A stretch of DNA of 64,000 nucleotides from Phycisphaerales bacterium (GCA_947459215.1 CANHCQ010000001.1:124001-188000), one strand, 5' to 3'; shown: positions 52,598 to 62,030, counted from the first letter of the stretch. Program-made: numbers and translations. Notes: a model not told the origin generated them from the sequence alone.

Positions 52598-53710
52598 TCA
52601 GGGCGAAAGCGGGCAGAGCAACGTGTCGTACGCCTTCACAAAGTACGTGAAGTCCGAGTCATCAACAAAGCCGTCGGCGTTGAGATCGGCCGGACAGCCG
52701 GCAGGAAAGCTGTTGCTCAGCGTCGGGCAGACCAGTTCGTTGTACGCGGCGGCGAAGATCGTGAAGTCGGTGTCGTCCACGAACGCATCGTTATTCAGAT
52801 CGCCTGGGCAGTACTTCGCAAAGTCCACGGTGTCGGCCATGTTGCAGACGAAGTTCTCACCGGTGTAGAGCACACGGCTGGTCCCGGACGTCGGGTTGAC
52901 CGCGAAAACACCCTGGGTGCCCGACCACAGAAGTTCGCCCGTGCCAAGCTCGGCGACGCCGCGGGGCTGCGAGATCGTGATGAAGGGCAGGATGGCGATC
53001 GTAAACGTGCGGCCGAGAAACGAGCCGTCCGCAGCGCTGTACCGAAAGAGCCCCGGCGCCGGATCGGAGTTGCCGACGACGACGATCTCATCACCGCCCT
53101 GAGCGGTGCGGCGGATGATCTGCAGCGGGAAGTCGAGGGACGATGGTCCGCTCCAGACGTTCTGGAAAACGCCAGCGCCGGAGAAGAACTCAAGCCGGCT
53201 CTGGATGATGTTGGCGGTGAGGAAGCCCGAGCCCAGTGGCGTGAAGTCAAACGGGTCCTCGGCTTCGATGATGCCGAGGGGTTCAGCGTTGAAGGAGTAG
53301 CGGGCGATGCCGCCCGCAGTGCCGACGCCGCCGCTGGCGATCCACGCTTCGCCGTTGATGACGCCGATGCCGCGGGGATTGGCAAGCGCGAAGGACCCAA
53401 GGTATCGCGGCACGTCGAACTGGGCGGAGAAGCGATGAACGGTGTCGCTGAGCTGATCCGAGATCCAGATCTGTGAGCCGACCTGGGCTGCATGGCGGAC
53501 GAGGGAGATCGAGCCGGAGTCGATGAAGTCGCCAAGAACGAGCCACTCCCCGGGGAACTTCCCTTCGATGGCGATCTGGCTGCCGCTGGCCTGTGTAAAG
53601 CCGGTGATGACGTTGTTGGTCGCGTCCGGGACCAGGACGTAGGGCACCGCGACCGCGGCGTGGCCGCTGGCGCAGAGGGCGATGGCGAGGATCAGCGGGC
53701 GTACGGGCAT
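52598..53710 (-). CDS. Secreted propeller-like protein with dockerin-like C-terminus
   Basis: Protein of 370 residues from ATG 53710 (MPVRPLILAIALCASGHA), with a signal peptide ending AVAVP; the frame is open 18 codons further. Repeated strands of the type GSQIWISDQLSDTVHRFSAQ, GEAWIASGGVGTAGGIARYS and GELLWSGTQGVFAVNPTSG suggest an NHL- or YVTN-like beta-propeller. The C-terminus has GDLNNDAFVDDTDFTIFAAAYNELVCP and ADLNADGFVDDSDFTYFVKAYDTLLCP, then LSP. It is the last of a run of dockerin-type genes at 47-54 kb. Confidence 0.72.
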   Translation of the reverse strand: MPVRPLILAIALCASGHAAVAVPYVLVPDATNNVITGFTQASGSQIAIEGKFPGEWLVLGDFIDSGSISLVRHAAQVGSQIWISDQLSDTVHRFSAQFDVPRYLGSFALANPRGIGVINGEAWIASGGVGTAGGIARYSFNAEPLGIIEAEDPFDFTPLGSGFLTANIIQSRLEFFSGAGVFQNVWSGPSSLDFPLQIIRRTAQGGDEIVVVGNSDPAPGLFRYSAADGSFLGRTFTIAILPFITISQPRGVAELGTGELLWSGTQGVFAVNPTSGTSRVLYTGENFVCNMADTVDFAKYCPGDLNNDAFVDDTDFTIFAAAYNELVCPTLSNSFPAGCPADLNADGFVDDSDFTYFVKAYDTLLCPLSP

Positions 53711-54076
53711 GAGCGATCTGGATGCGCGAAACAAAGCACCAAGTCGAGGGCAAGAAATATCCATCGCGTCGAACGACGCGGCGCTACCCCATTCTTGTTT
53801 ATCGCCCGCCCGGTTTCGTTATTTCACGGGGTTTGCGAAACCCAAGCCGAACCCAAAAAGAAAATGAGGCGGCGAGCCGCCGAAGCGAGCTCGCCGCCCT
53901 TCCGGGGGCAAATTGAGACCGGGTGGCGAGAGATTACCAGTGACATTCCGGATACGCAAATCCAAAAATGGCGAATTCTGCGAGTTTTGGTTATTCGAGC
54001 AGAATTCGCTTGAAGCTGTAGCCGTCCAGCCAAAAAAGCCCCGGCAAGGCGACCGGCTGATCGGCAACCCGCGCCG
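53711..54076. other. Gene-poor, lower-GC gap with two strong hairpins
   Basis: No convincing ORF. It contains GGCGGCGAGC ... GCTCGCCGCC at about 53871-53901 and an 11-bp perfect stem GCGAATTCTGC (53971-53981) / GCAGAATTCGC (53999-54009) around an AT-rich loop. The stretch from about 53935 to 54010 has clearly lower GC than its surroundings. It could hold the promoter of the gene at 52598, a small RNA, or remnants of an element. Confidence 0.35.
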
Positions 54077-55027
54077 CTAGAGCGCGAGGTCGGTGATCCC
54101 AAGGGTGCCGACGACGAGGCTGACCACGCCGTTAAAAGTGAAGAAGGCCGCCGATAGACCCGCCTTGCCGCGCTTCGCGAGAATGACATGCTCGCCGACA
54201 AGTAGTGCGGCGGCGATCGCGGCGGCGATGCCAAAGAGCAGGCCGAGGCGCGCGTCGCTTCGCCAGGCAAGCACGAGCATCGCAGCGGCCCCCGCGTGCA
54301 GTGCCCGGCTGGTCCACAGCGCGGCGGAGACACCCAGACGCGAAGGGAGGCTGAACAAGCCCAGCCGCTGGTCGACATCAACGTCCTGCAGCGCATAGAT
54401 GATGTCGAAGCCGGCGACCCACAGGGTCACCATCGCGGCAAGGCAGAGCAGAAACGCCGTCACGCCCGGGGCGATCGGTGCGAGCGCATCGGCATGCGAC
54501 GAGAGGCCGAGCGTGCGCGGGTCGATGGAGATGGCCGCCGCGAGCGGGGAAACAGCGAGTGCGGTGCCAAGGAAAAGGTGGCATGCCCACGTGAATCGCT
54601 TCGTGAGGCTGTACAGCGCGATCCACCCGAGGACGGGGATGCCGAGGTACAGAGGCCAGGGGTTCGCGAGCAGGAACCAGAAGCCCGAGCACGCAACGAG
54701 GAATGCCGCGGCACACCCAAGCGCGAGCGACCAGCCGAAACCGGGCGACAGCGATCCCGCCGCAAAGGCCCGACGCTGCGTGCGAGGATTGCTGGCGTCA
54801 AGGCTTCGATCGACGAGGCGATTGACCAGCATCGCCCAGGTGCGGGCGAGCACCATGCAACAGATCACCGGCACCAGCACCAGCGCGAATAACGACCAGG
54901 GCATGGACTCCGGGCGTGCGGCGAACGCCGCGAGCAACGCGAAAGGGAGCGCGAAGACCGAGTGGCTCAGCTTGATGTCCGCGAGCGCGAGCGCAAGACG
55001 GGCCGGGAGCGCGGCGGGAGCTGGCAT
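54077..55027 (-). CDS. ubiA: UbiA-family prenyltransferase
   Basis: Membrane enzyme of 316 residues from ATG 55027 (MPAPAALPARLALALADIKLSHS); a longer frame runs into a palindromic repeat, supporting this start. It has the two Asp-rich motifs NRLVDRSLDASNPRTQRR and DIIYALQDVDVDQRLGLFSLPSR, and about eight to nine hydrophobic helices. It attaches a polyprenyl chain to an aromatic ring for quinone synthesis. In this lineage the substrate may be a futalosine-pathway intermediate (MqnP-like) rather than 4-hydroxybenzoate; the sequence alone cannot decide. Confidence 0.85.
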   Translation of the reverse strand: MPAPAALPARLALALADIKLSHSVFALPFALLAAFAARPESMPWSLFALVLVPVICCMVLARTWAMLVNRLVDRSLDASNPRTQRRAFAAGSLSPGFGWSLALGCAAAFLVACSGFWFLLANPWPLYLGIPVLGWIALYSLTKRFTWACHLFLGTALAVSPLAAAISIDPRTLGLSSHADALAPIAPGVTAFLLCLAAMVTLWVAGFDIIYALQDVDVDQRLGLFSLPSRLGVSAALWTSRALHAGAAAMLVLAWRSDARLGLLFGIAAAIAAALLVGEHVILAKRGKAGLSAAFFTFNGVVSLVVGTLGITDLAL

Positions 55028-55112
55028 TGTGGGTGCAGTAGACACGCGGGATTGAAGGCTGGTGCTGGCAGGAGCGATGGTGCTCGAAACAGCGAGATTG
55101 GGGGCAACGCCC

Positions 55113-55131
55113 GACCGGCTGGAAGCCGGTC
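55113..55131. repeat. Single GACCGGC...GCCGGTC palindrome
   Basis: GACCGGC-TGGAA-GCCGGTC followed by CCACTGG, the same element and flank as at 28730-28815. It lies between the ubiA start and the end of ggt. Confidence 0.75.
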
Positions 55132-55162
55132 CCACTGGCGCGTTCGGGGCGCGATCGACGTG

Positions 55163-57016
55163 CTACTGGCCGGCGGGCTTGCCGCCTTTGCGGGGGTCGC
55201 TCCCAGCTTCGAAGCGGTTGCGGTCGCGCGGCGAGCGGCGGACCGCCTGGACGGCGCACTCACTCGAGCCAACCTTCACGTCATGGCCGCGCTTGCCGAG
55301 AATCGACGCAACCGTGCCCCCGACATCCGGCGCGCCGGCGAGGTCGGCTTCGATCGTCAGCGTTCGCGGCATCCACTGATGATGGATGCGGGGTTGGGCG
55401 ACGGCCCGCGACGCGGGAATGTCGTGGATGATGGAGTCGAGCATGACTTGGAGCGTGCCCGTGATGATGCGGGGCCCGCCGCTGGCACCGACCACGAGTT
55501 CCACCTCCTCTTTGCCTTGATCATCCAGCAGCACGATGGTGGGGGACATGCTGGAAAGGGGCTGCTTGCCGGGCGCGGGAAGGTTTCGTTCATCCTGACG
55601 GAGGCCGAAGGCGTTGGCCTGGCCAGGCCGGGTGGTGAAGTCGTCCATCTGGTTGTTGAGGACAAACCCGTAGCCCTTGACCACGAGCATGCTGCCGAAC
55701 TCGAGGTTGATGGTCTCGGTGCAGGCGACGGCATTGCCGAAGGAATCGACCGCGGACAAATGGCTGGTGCCCGCGTCGCGCAGTTCCTGAGCGCCCGCCG
55801 ACGTCAGGCGGCTGCCGTAGGACTCGGCCGGCTGCGTGCGTGTCATGTCGATGCGTCCCGCGAGATCGCGGATGTTGGTAGCGCTCGTGAGCGCAAGCAC
55901 GGGAACCGGAACGAACGCCGGATCAGCAAGGTGCCGCGAGCGATCCGCGAAGGCGTGGCCCAGCGCTTCGGTGAGGTAGTGCGTGGCGTCGGCGGAGGCG
56001 TACTCGAAACGGTCATACTCGCTCTTGCGGGCCTCGATCATCCCCAGCACCTGCGAGATCACGATGCCGCCCGAGGATGGTGGCGGAAACGTGAGCACGC
56101 GGCGGGAACGGAATCGGGTCTCGAGCGGTGCCAGCTCCTTGGGTGCGTAGTTGATGAAGTCGCTGGCGGTGACCGCGACGCCATCGGCTTTCAGCGTGGC
56201 GCGGATGGCGTCGGTGATCGGCCCGTTGTAGAACGCGCTGGCGCCGTCCTTCGCGATGAGACGCAGTGCCTTGGCCTGGTCGGGTTGCTTCAGGATCGCG
56301 CCGACCCGGTTGGTGTTCCCGTCGTCGTAGATGCGCCGGAACTCGGCGAAGCGGGCTCGATACGCGGGATGGCGCTCGAAGAAGCCCTTCACGTTCTTGC
56401 CGTTCACGACGCGGGCGTGATCGGCGTCGATGGGAAAGCCTTCCTCTGCGAGACGGATGGCGGGGGCAAGGACCACGTCGCGCGGCAGCGTGCCGTAGTT
56501 CTCAAGGGCATACAGAAGTCCTGCGACCGTGCCGGGGATGGCGACGGCGTGGGCGCCCTCGGTGCTGGCGAGCGGATCATCGCGCAGCGGTGGCTTGGTG
56601 AAGGCGTCGGGCGTGGCCCAGGAAGGGGCGAACTCGCGGTAATCAAGCGCGATGGTCCGCGGCAGCCCCGTGAGGCGCGGGTGCTTCGCGAGATGGATCA
56701 TCATGAACCCGCCGCCGCCGATGCCGCAGGAGTAGGGGCGAACGACCGAAAGCGCGAAACTGGACGCGACGGCGGCGTCGACGGCGTTGCCGCCGCGTTC
56801 GAGCATCTCGAGACCCGCTTTGGACGCGAGTTCGTGATCCGCGGCGACGACGTGGCGGTAGGTGGGCTCGATGCTCGGGCGCTGCGAGACGGACGCTGTT
56901 GGCGGGCTGGTGACGCCGCGGCTTGCAGAACGTGCCGGAGCGGTGGAAGAGCAGCCGCTGGCGGCAATGACGAACGCGGCGGCGAGCGCGGCGAGGGGGC
57001 GCTTGTTCAGGTGCAT
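55163..57016 (-). CDS. ggt: Gamma-glutamyltranspeptidase, lipoprotein form
   Basis: Protein of 617 residues. The N-terminus MHLNKRPLAALAAAFVIAASGC is a lipoprotein signal, so the enzyme is anchored outside the cytoplasm. The large subunit has ASKAGLEMLERGGNAVDAAVA and GIGGGGFMMIH. Self-cleavage is expected before Thr417 in GTSHLSAVD, giving the small subunit with NNQMDDF, PLSSMSPTIVL and GASGGPRII. It hydrolyses or transfers the gamma-glutamyl group of glutathione and related peptides. It probably forms a minus-strand run with ubiA. Confidence 0.92.
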   Translation of the reverse strand: MHLNKRPLAALAAAFVIAASGCSSTAPARSASRGVTSPPTASVSQRPSIEPTYRHVVAADHELASKAGLEMLERGGNAVDAAVASSFALSVVRPYSCGIGGGGFMMIHLAKHPRLTGLPRTIALDYREFAPSWATPDAFTKPPLRDDPLASTEGAHAVAIPGTVAGLLYALENYGTLPRDVVLAPAIRLAEEGFPIDADHARVVNGKNVKGFFERHPAYRARFAEFRRIYDDGNTNRVGAILKQPDQAKALRLIAKDGASAFYNGPITDAIRATLKADGVAVTASDFINYAPKELAPLETRFRSRRVLTFPPPSSGGIVISQVLGMIEARKSEYDRFEYASADATHYLTEALGHAFADRSRHLADPAFVPVPVLALTSATNIRDLAGRIDMTRTQPAESYGSRLTSAGAQELRDAGTSHLSAVDSFGNAVACTETINLEFGSMLVVKGYGFVLNNQMDDFTTRPGQANAFGLRQDERNLPAPGKQPLSSMSPTIVLLDDQGKEEVELVVGASGGPRIITGTLQVMLDSIIHDIPASRAVAQPRIHHQWMPRTLTIEADLAGAPDVGGTVASILGKRGHDVKVGSSECAVQAVRRSPRDRNRFEAGSDPRKGGKPAGQ

Positions 57017-57118
57017 GGGGTCAGTATCTCCGAAAGCCAGGCTCGGCGTGCGCGGGGCTGCAAACTTACCTTGTTGCGTCGGCGGGGATCGACTCTCGCG
57101 TACCGCGATCGCCGTGCA

Positions 57119-57592
57119 TCACGCGGACTTCTTGCCCGCCTCCACGAAGGCTTCCACATACCGCTGGAAGTCGTCGTGCAGGATCTTCATGGACGGGTTG
57201 TGCATCATTTTCTGGAAGCTGGGTTCCGCAGCGATGATCTTGAAGCGATTGACCCACGACTCGAAATACTCGTCCGAGAGCTGCCCGTGCTGGTGGCCGT
57301 ACCAGGCAATCTCGAAGAGCGAGAGCTGCATGAGATTGAAGAAGTAGAACCGAACCTCGTCGTCGTTCTCGAGGTTTCGCACATCATCGCGATAGACCTG
57401 GGCAAGCGTGGGGTTCTCGACGCGCATGCGGCGGAGGCCCATCTGCAGCTCAACGAGTTTCGTGAAGTTCGCGACGTGCTGGGCTTTGCGGGCCTGGTAG
57501 AACTGCACGGCAGCGAAGATGAGACCGCCGGCAATCGAGAGCGACGAGATCGTCTGGAGCACGACAGCCAGGACCTGGAGATTCACGTTCAT
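57119..57592 (-). CDS. Small membrane-anchored protein, unknown
   Basis: Protein of 157 residues: one N-terminal helix (LAVVLQTISSLSIAGGLIFAAVQFYQARKAQ) and a cytoplasmic helical domain of about 120 residues (FTKLVELQMGLRRMRVENPTLAQVYRDD..., FYFFNLMQLSLFEIAWYGHQHGQLSDEYFESWVNRFK). It resembles the DUF6082-like group of one-helix proteins, but I am not sure. No catalytic motif. It is divergent from the kinase gene. Confidence 0.6.
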   Translation of the reverse strand: MNVNLQVLAVVLQTISSLSIAGGLIFAAVQFYQARKAQHVANFTKLVELQMGLRRMRVENPTLAQVYRDDVRNLENDDEVRFYFFNLMQLSLFEIAWYGHQHGQLSDEYFESWVNRFKIIAAEPSFQKMMHNPSMKILHDDFQRYVEAFVEAGKKSA

Positions 57593-57795
57593 GGGCGAAT
57601 CGTTGGCAGGATCGTGTGCGGGTGGTGTCGTTCATCGTGCGACGGTTCTCGGAACGACTGGAACGCCGCGAGCAACGGTGTGGTGTCCGGTCGGTGGATT
57701 CTCTCGGAACGAGGTCTTGGTGCTGGCAAAGCGGCGGAGTTTCTGGCAGAATCGCCAAACGACCCGCCCTTTCAGACCTGCCGCTGCCCCGCTTT

Positions 57796-60462
57796 ATGGA
57801 CGTTCCTCGCTCGCCAGATCCCGCCGATGCCGGCTTCGACACGCACGACCGCGTGCGGGAGATCGCGCAGCTCGTTGCGGCAGCACCGCAGCCGGAGCGA
57901 CGGGCGATCCTCGATCGAGTGTGCGACGGCGACCGGGTGCTCCGCTCCCGGGTCGAAATGCTGCTGCTCAAACAGGACCATTTGCAGACACTCGATGCAC
58001 CCACGGCCCGAGCGAGCGCGTTCGATCAGACTCGGCCGATGGGCGGGTTCGACGCGACATTGCCCGAGTCGATCGGCAAGTACGCGGTGCGGCGGATCCT
58101 CGGCGAAGGCGGCATGGGCGTCGTCTATCTCGCCGAGCAGGAACGGCCCCGCCGGACCGTGGCCCTGAAGGTGATCCGCCCCGGCTTGATCACGCCGCGT
58201 CTGCTGCGGCGCTTCGAGCACGAATCCGAGACGCTCGCCAAGCTGCAGCACCCCGGGATCGCACAGATCTTTGAAGCGGCGACGCACGAGTCCGCCCTTG
58301 GGCCGCAGCCGTTCTTCGCGATGGAATTGGTCGATGGCAAACCGCTGACGCTATACGCCGCGGAGGCGCGGCTGGATCTGCCGCAGCGCCTCGACCTGTT
58401 CGCCCGCATCTGCGACGCCGTGCACCATGCGCACCAGAAAGGCGTGATCCACCGCGACCTGAAGCCCGGCAACATCCTCGTCACCGCGAACGGCCAGCCG
58501 AAGGTGCTGGACTTCGGCATCGCGCGGGCGACCGATGACTCGAACGCGGAGGGCGCCACGCTGCGGACCGAAGCGGGCACCCTCGTCGGCACGCTGTCGT
58601 ACATGAGCCCGGAGCAGGTGAGCGACCCGTCGGGCGTGGACGTGCGCTCGGACGTCTTCACGCTCGGCGTGATCCTCTATGAGTTGGTCGCGGGCCGTTT
58701 ACCCCACGCGCTCGAGACCCACACGCTTCCAGAAGCGGTGCGGATCGTGGCAGAGCGCGACGCCCCCAGCGTGCTCTCGGTCGACCGCACAATCCCCTAC
58801 GACGTGGCGACCATCGTTTCCAAGGCGATGGAGCGGGACCGGGCGCGGCGGTACCAGAGCGCATCGGACCTGGCGGCCGATATCGGTCGCTACCTGCGAG
58901 ACGAGCCGATCCTCGCCCGCCCGCCGAGCCGGGCATACAAGGTGCGGAAATTCGTGGCCCGCAACCGCGCCCTGGTCACGGGCGCGACCCTCGCCGTCCT
59001 CGCCCTCATCGGCGGCATCATCGGCACGGCGTGGCAGGCCGCCGAAGCGACCCGTGGGCGAACCCTCGCCGAAGAGCGAGGAGTCGCGCTCGAGAAGCAA
59101 CGAGCCATCGCCCAACGCGAGGCCCGCACGGCGAAGGCAACGAACGACTTCCTCAACGACATGCTCGCCGCCGCCAGCCCCGAGAGCGCGAGCAACGGCG
59201 ACGCGACCGTGCGCGAGTTGCTCGACGCGGCTGCAGAGAAGCTCAAGAACGGCGGCGTCGAGCCGGGCGTGGAGCTTCCGCTGCGGGTGACGCTTTCCAA
59301 CACCTATCGCGCGCTGGGACGACCCGAGGACAGCCTGCGGGAGGCCCAGCGGGCCCACGTCATGTCGCTCGAGTTCTACGGCCGGGACGCCGTGGATGAG
59401 TTGGAGGCTCGGCGCACGCTCGCAATCACGCTCGCCGAAACCGGCAAGCCCGACGAGGCCGAGGCCCTCGTCCGCGACGTTCTTGCCGTCTACGAAAAGG
59501 ACGTCGCGAAGTTCGAAGTCGAGTACGCGGAAGCGCGGGCGGAGCTCGGGCGGTACACCTTGGAGCGCGGCAAGACGGACGAGGCAATCGAGCTGCTCGG
59601 CGCAGCGTTGCCTGATCTGCGGCGGGCCAGGGGCGAGTCACACCGCAACGTGCAGACCGCGGCGCACAACTACGCCGTCGCGCTGCAGATGGGTGGGAAG
59701 TGGACCGAGGCGGAGCAGGCGATCCGGGAATCGCTGGTGATCTGCGAGAAGCAGTTCGGGGCCGAACACCTGGCGACGGCGTACGAGATGAACACGCTGG
59801 GAAACATCCTGCAGCGCCTCGGCCGCAATGAAGAGGCCTTGGAAGTGCACAGCCGCACGCTGGCCATGCGGCGCAAGCGGCTGGAGCCCGACCACCCGAG
59901 CGTGCTGACGTCGATGGCGAACCGGGCGGCATGCCTGGTCGCGCTGCAGCGTTACGACGAGGCGATCGCGAGCCTTCAAGAGACGCTGGAGATTCAGAGA
60001 AGCAAGCTCGGCCCGTCGCACGCCAAGACGCTGACGGCGATGAACAACCTCGCGTTCGCGCTCGAGGACACCGGGAAGCTCGACGACGCCGAGAAGCTGA
60101 TGCGAGAGATCGTCGCGGCCCAGCGCGAGAAGGCGTTCCAGGATCCCGAGAGCTGGGGCCAGCTCAACAACCTCGCCGCTCTGTTGGTGAAGCGCGGCAA
60201 GGCGGCCGAGGCCGAGAGCTTCTACCGCGATCTGTTCAAGGCCGCCGAAGGCAAGCTGCCCGAGTCCCATGTTGTCCGGGCGATCTACCGCAACAACTTC
60301 GGCGAGTGTCTCCTGGCCACCGGGAAGCTCGACGAGGCCGCGAAGGAACTCAACGACAGCCACGCGGTGATCCTGGCCGCGTTCAAAGACGGGCACCCGC
60401 GGACGAACAAGTCTGCGGCGCGGCTGAAGGCGCTCGAAGAGGCAAAGGCCGCCAAGAAGTGA
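57796..60462 (+). CDS. Ser/Thr protein kinase with TPR sensor region
   Basis: Protein of 888 residues from ATG 57796 (MDVPRSPDPADAGFDTHDRV). A short N-terminal segment (QPERRAILDRVCDGDRVLRSRVEMLL) is common before planctomycete kinases. The kinase domain (about 95-370) has GEGGMGVVYLA, Lys125 in VALKVIRPG, HRDLKPGN with Asp221, DFGIARA and GTLSYMSPEQ, all intact. A transmembrane helix lies at about 392-415 (LVTGATLAVLALIGGIIGTAW), then a long TPR region to the end, outside the cytoplasm if the kinase is inside. The WXG100-like gene follows 158 bases downstream on the same strand, so the kinase may regulate that system. Confidence 0.9.
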   Translation: MDVPRSPDPADAGFDTHDRVREIAQLVAAAPQPERRAILDRVCDGDRVLRSRVEMLLLKQDHLQTLDAPTARASAFDQTRPMGGFDATLPESIGKYAVRRILGEGGMGVVYLAEQERPRRTVALKVIRPGLITPRLLRRFEHESETLAKLQHPGIAQIFEAATHESALGPQPFFAMELVDGKPLTLYAAEARLDLPQRLDLFARICDAVHHAHQKGVIHRDLKPGNILVTANGQPKVLDFGIARATDDSNAEGATLRTEAGTLVGTLSYMSPEQVSDPSGVDVRSDVFTLGVILYELVAGRLPHALETHTLPEAVRIVAERDAPSVLSVDRTIPYDVATIVSKAMERDRARRYQSASDLAADIGRYLRDEPILARPPSRAYKVRKFVARNRALVTGATLAVLALIGGIIGTAWQAAEATRGRTLAEERGVALEKQRAIAQREARTAKATNDFLNDMLAAASPESASNGDATVRELLDAAAEKLKNGGVEPGVELPLRVTLSNTYRALGRPEDSLREAQRAHVMSLEFYGRDAVDELEARRTLAITLAETGKPDEAEALVRDVLAVYEKDVAKFEVEYAEARAELGRYTLERGKTDEAIELLGAALPDLRRARGESHRNVQTAAHNYAVALQMGGKWTEAEQAIRESLVICEKQFGAEHLATAYEMNTLGNILQRLGRNEEALEVHSRTLAMRRKRLEPDHPSVLTSMANRAACLVALQRYDEAIASLQETLEIQRSKLGPSHAKTLTAMNNLAFALEDTGKLDDAEKLMREIVAAQREKAFQDPESWGQLNNLAALLVKRGKAAEAESFYRDLFKAAEGKLPESHVVRAIYRNNFGECLLATGKLDEAAKELNDSHAVILAAFKDGHPRTNKSAARLKALEEAKAAKK

Positions 60463-60620
60463 CACGCGCGGCCCCGGCGTGGGACCCAGTGCTGCATCGG
60501 CCGATTCGGTGCAACCGAAGACCGATCGGCGGCGGATCATCCGGCGGCTTCCCGGGATCAGGTACGATGCGTGTGAACCGCGGCCGGTGCCCATTTCCGG
60601 ACCCCGCGGCGGAGGTCGCC

Positions 60621-60893
60621 ATGTCCAAAGCTGTCGTTGATCCTGCCGAGCTTCGTCGATTCGCCATGGACCTCAAGCGGTTCAACGCAACGCTGCAGCA
60701 GCAGATGCAGACGATCCAGGGCCGCATGTCCACGCTGGGCCAGACCTGGCGCGATCAGGAACAGGTGAAGTTCGCCGAACAGTTCGAGGCAACCATCAAA
60801 ACGCTCAACCGGTTCGTGGACCTGTCGGAGCAGCATGTGCCATTCCTCCTGCGAAAAGCCGAGAAAATCGAGGAGTACCTGAATCAGAGATAG
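60621..60893 (+). CDS. WXG100-like small protein (1)
   Basis: Protein of 90 residues with the strong ribosome site GGAGG 6 bases before ATG 60621. It is helical throughout, with a break around LGQTWRDQEQ, where W-R-D takes the place of W-x-G between two helices (LRRFAMDLKRFNATLQQQMQTIQGRM and VKFAEQFEATIKTLNRFVDLSEQ). Size, no signal peptide, helix-turn-helix plan and the neighbouring FtsK-like gene all fit the ESAT-6/WXG100 superfamily, exported by type VII systems. The C-terminus (VPFLLRKAEKIEEYLNQR) has no clear YxxxD/E signal. Confidence 0.72.
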   Translation: MSKAVVDPAELRRFAMDLKRFNATLQQQMQTIQGRMSTLGQTWRDQEQVKFAEQFEATIKTLNRFVDLSEQHVPFLLRKAEKIEEYLNQR

Positions 60894-60927
60894 GCAGTAG
60901 GGCAGAGTTGGTTCTACCAGCCAGTAT

Positions 60928-60994
60928 TCTTCGTCTCTTCGTCTCTTCGTCTCTCCGTCTCTCCGTCTCTGTGCCTCCGTGTCTCTGTGGTGAA
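60928..60994. repeat. 8-bp tandem repeat array TCTTCGTC/TCTCCGTC
   Basis: Three copies of TCTTCGTC (60928-60951), two of TCTCCGTC (60952-60967) and degenerate units to about 60994, ending CTCTGTGGTGAAC. The reverse complement (GACGAAGA...) resembles the array at 62042-62073, and the end resembles the TTCACC...GGAG family. It fills the gap between the first WXG100-like gene and the coiled-coil gene. Confidence 0.75.
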
Positions 60995-61001
60995 CTCCTC
61001 C

Positions 61002-62030
61002 ATGGGCGACTCCGCACGCATCACCTCGGTTCAGCCGCTGCGGGACATGAAAGCCGCGCTGGGCGAGTTCATCGACGCGGTGAACGTCGCGTTCGCCAAC
61101 GTGGACGCCGAGGTCGGGCGGGTGACCCAGTGGCTCCAGCATGAACGCCCCGGCTACTACAAGCACGCCGTGCGGCGGGCGACCGACGCAGTCACCAAGG
61201 CCAAGAGCGAGCTCTCCCGCAAGCAGTACATGCGGGCCCCGGAGCCCGTCAGCGTCGTCGAAGAGAAGAAGCAGGTCGAGAAGCTCAAGCGACGGCTGGA
61301 GGAACTCGAGCGCAAGCAGGACATGGTGCGGCAGTGGGGGCCGCGCTTTGAACGCGAAGCGATGATGTACAAGTCGTCGTGCCGGGCCCTCAGCGAACTG
61401 GTGTCGGCGACGTTGCCCAAGGCGATCCAGCGGCTCGAGAAGATGGCCCAGGCGATCGAGGACTATGTGCGCCTGCAGCCCGCCGATGCGTCGCTGACAC
61501 CAGCCGACATCGCCGCCATCGAGCGTTCGATCACCGATGCGGGAGAGACCGCGCTGGCGAGCACGGTGGAGAAGTACGCCGGTCTGCGGGCGCTGGCGAT
61601 CTCGCCGGAGGCGGCCCGAGAACTGCGACCCTCGACAATCGGCACGCCGTGGACCTGTCCCGCTCCCGCGGCCACCGATCTCGCGACCGTCGAGAAGCTG
61701 GCGATCTGCGATGCGACGCCAACACCGGAGGAACTGGTCTACGTCGCGTGGCGAAGCGTGTCGTGCGAGGGGATCTACTTGCTGCGCGGGCAGCCGATCG
61801 CGCGGGATGACGGGAGCGCTTCGAGCGGCTGGTTCATCGGGCCGCTGGAACGGCCGGAAGAGCCCGGCGGGTTCGTGGCGGTGAGCGTGAAGGAACTGCT
61901 GGCCGGGGCGCCGGGGCTTCGGCCGCTGCTGTCGCTGCGCGTCGGCACGCTCGCGGTCGTCGATGCCGGCATGCTTCGCAGCATCCTCGACGCGGAGAAC
62001 CGCGAAGTGTGGCAAGAAGGGATCGCATGA
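61002..62030 (+). CDS. Coiled-coil protein of the WXG100/FtsK cluster, unknown
   Basis: Protein of 342 residues from ATG 61002 (MGDSARITSVQPLRDM); GTGs at 60987 and 60990 lie in repeat sequence. Residues about 10-130 are helical and charged (WLQHERPGYYKHAVRRATDAVTKAKSELSRKQ, VVEEKKQVEKLKRRLEELERKQDMVRQW), a likely coiled coil with an LXG-like feel. The C-terminal 130 residues form a globular domain (VYVAWRSVSCEGIYLLRGQPIARDDGSASSGWFIGPLE..., GTLAVVDAGMLRSILDAENREVWQEG). No signal peptide. It could be a chaperone, adaptor or substrate of the secretion-like system; I cannot choose. Confidence 0.65.
   Translation: MGDSARITSVQPLRDMKAALGEFIDAVNVAFANVDAEVGRVTQWLQHERPGYYKHAVRRATDAVTKAKSELSRKQYMRAPEPVSVVEEKKQVEKLKRRLEELERKQDMVRQWGPRFEREAMMYKSSCRALSELVSATLPKAIQRLEKMAQAIEDYVRLQPADASLTPADIAAIERSITDAGETALASTVEKYAGLRALAISPEAARELRPSTIGTPWTCPAPAATDLATVEKLAICDATPTPEELVYVAWRSVSCEGIYLLRGQPIARDDGSASSGWFIGPLERPEEPGGFVAVSVKELLAGAPGLRPLLSLRVGTLAVVDAGMLRSILDAENREVWQEGIA

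Noticed and set aside
53819-54067. Minus-strand 82-codon frame in the low-GC gap
   Set aside because: No ribosome site, no similarity, and it crosses the 11-bp hairpin; codon use is unlike that of its neighbours.
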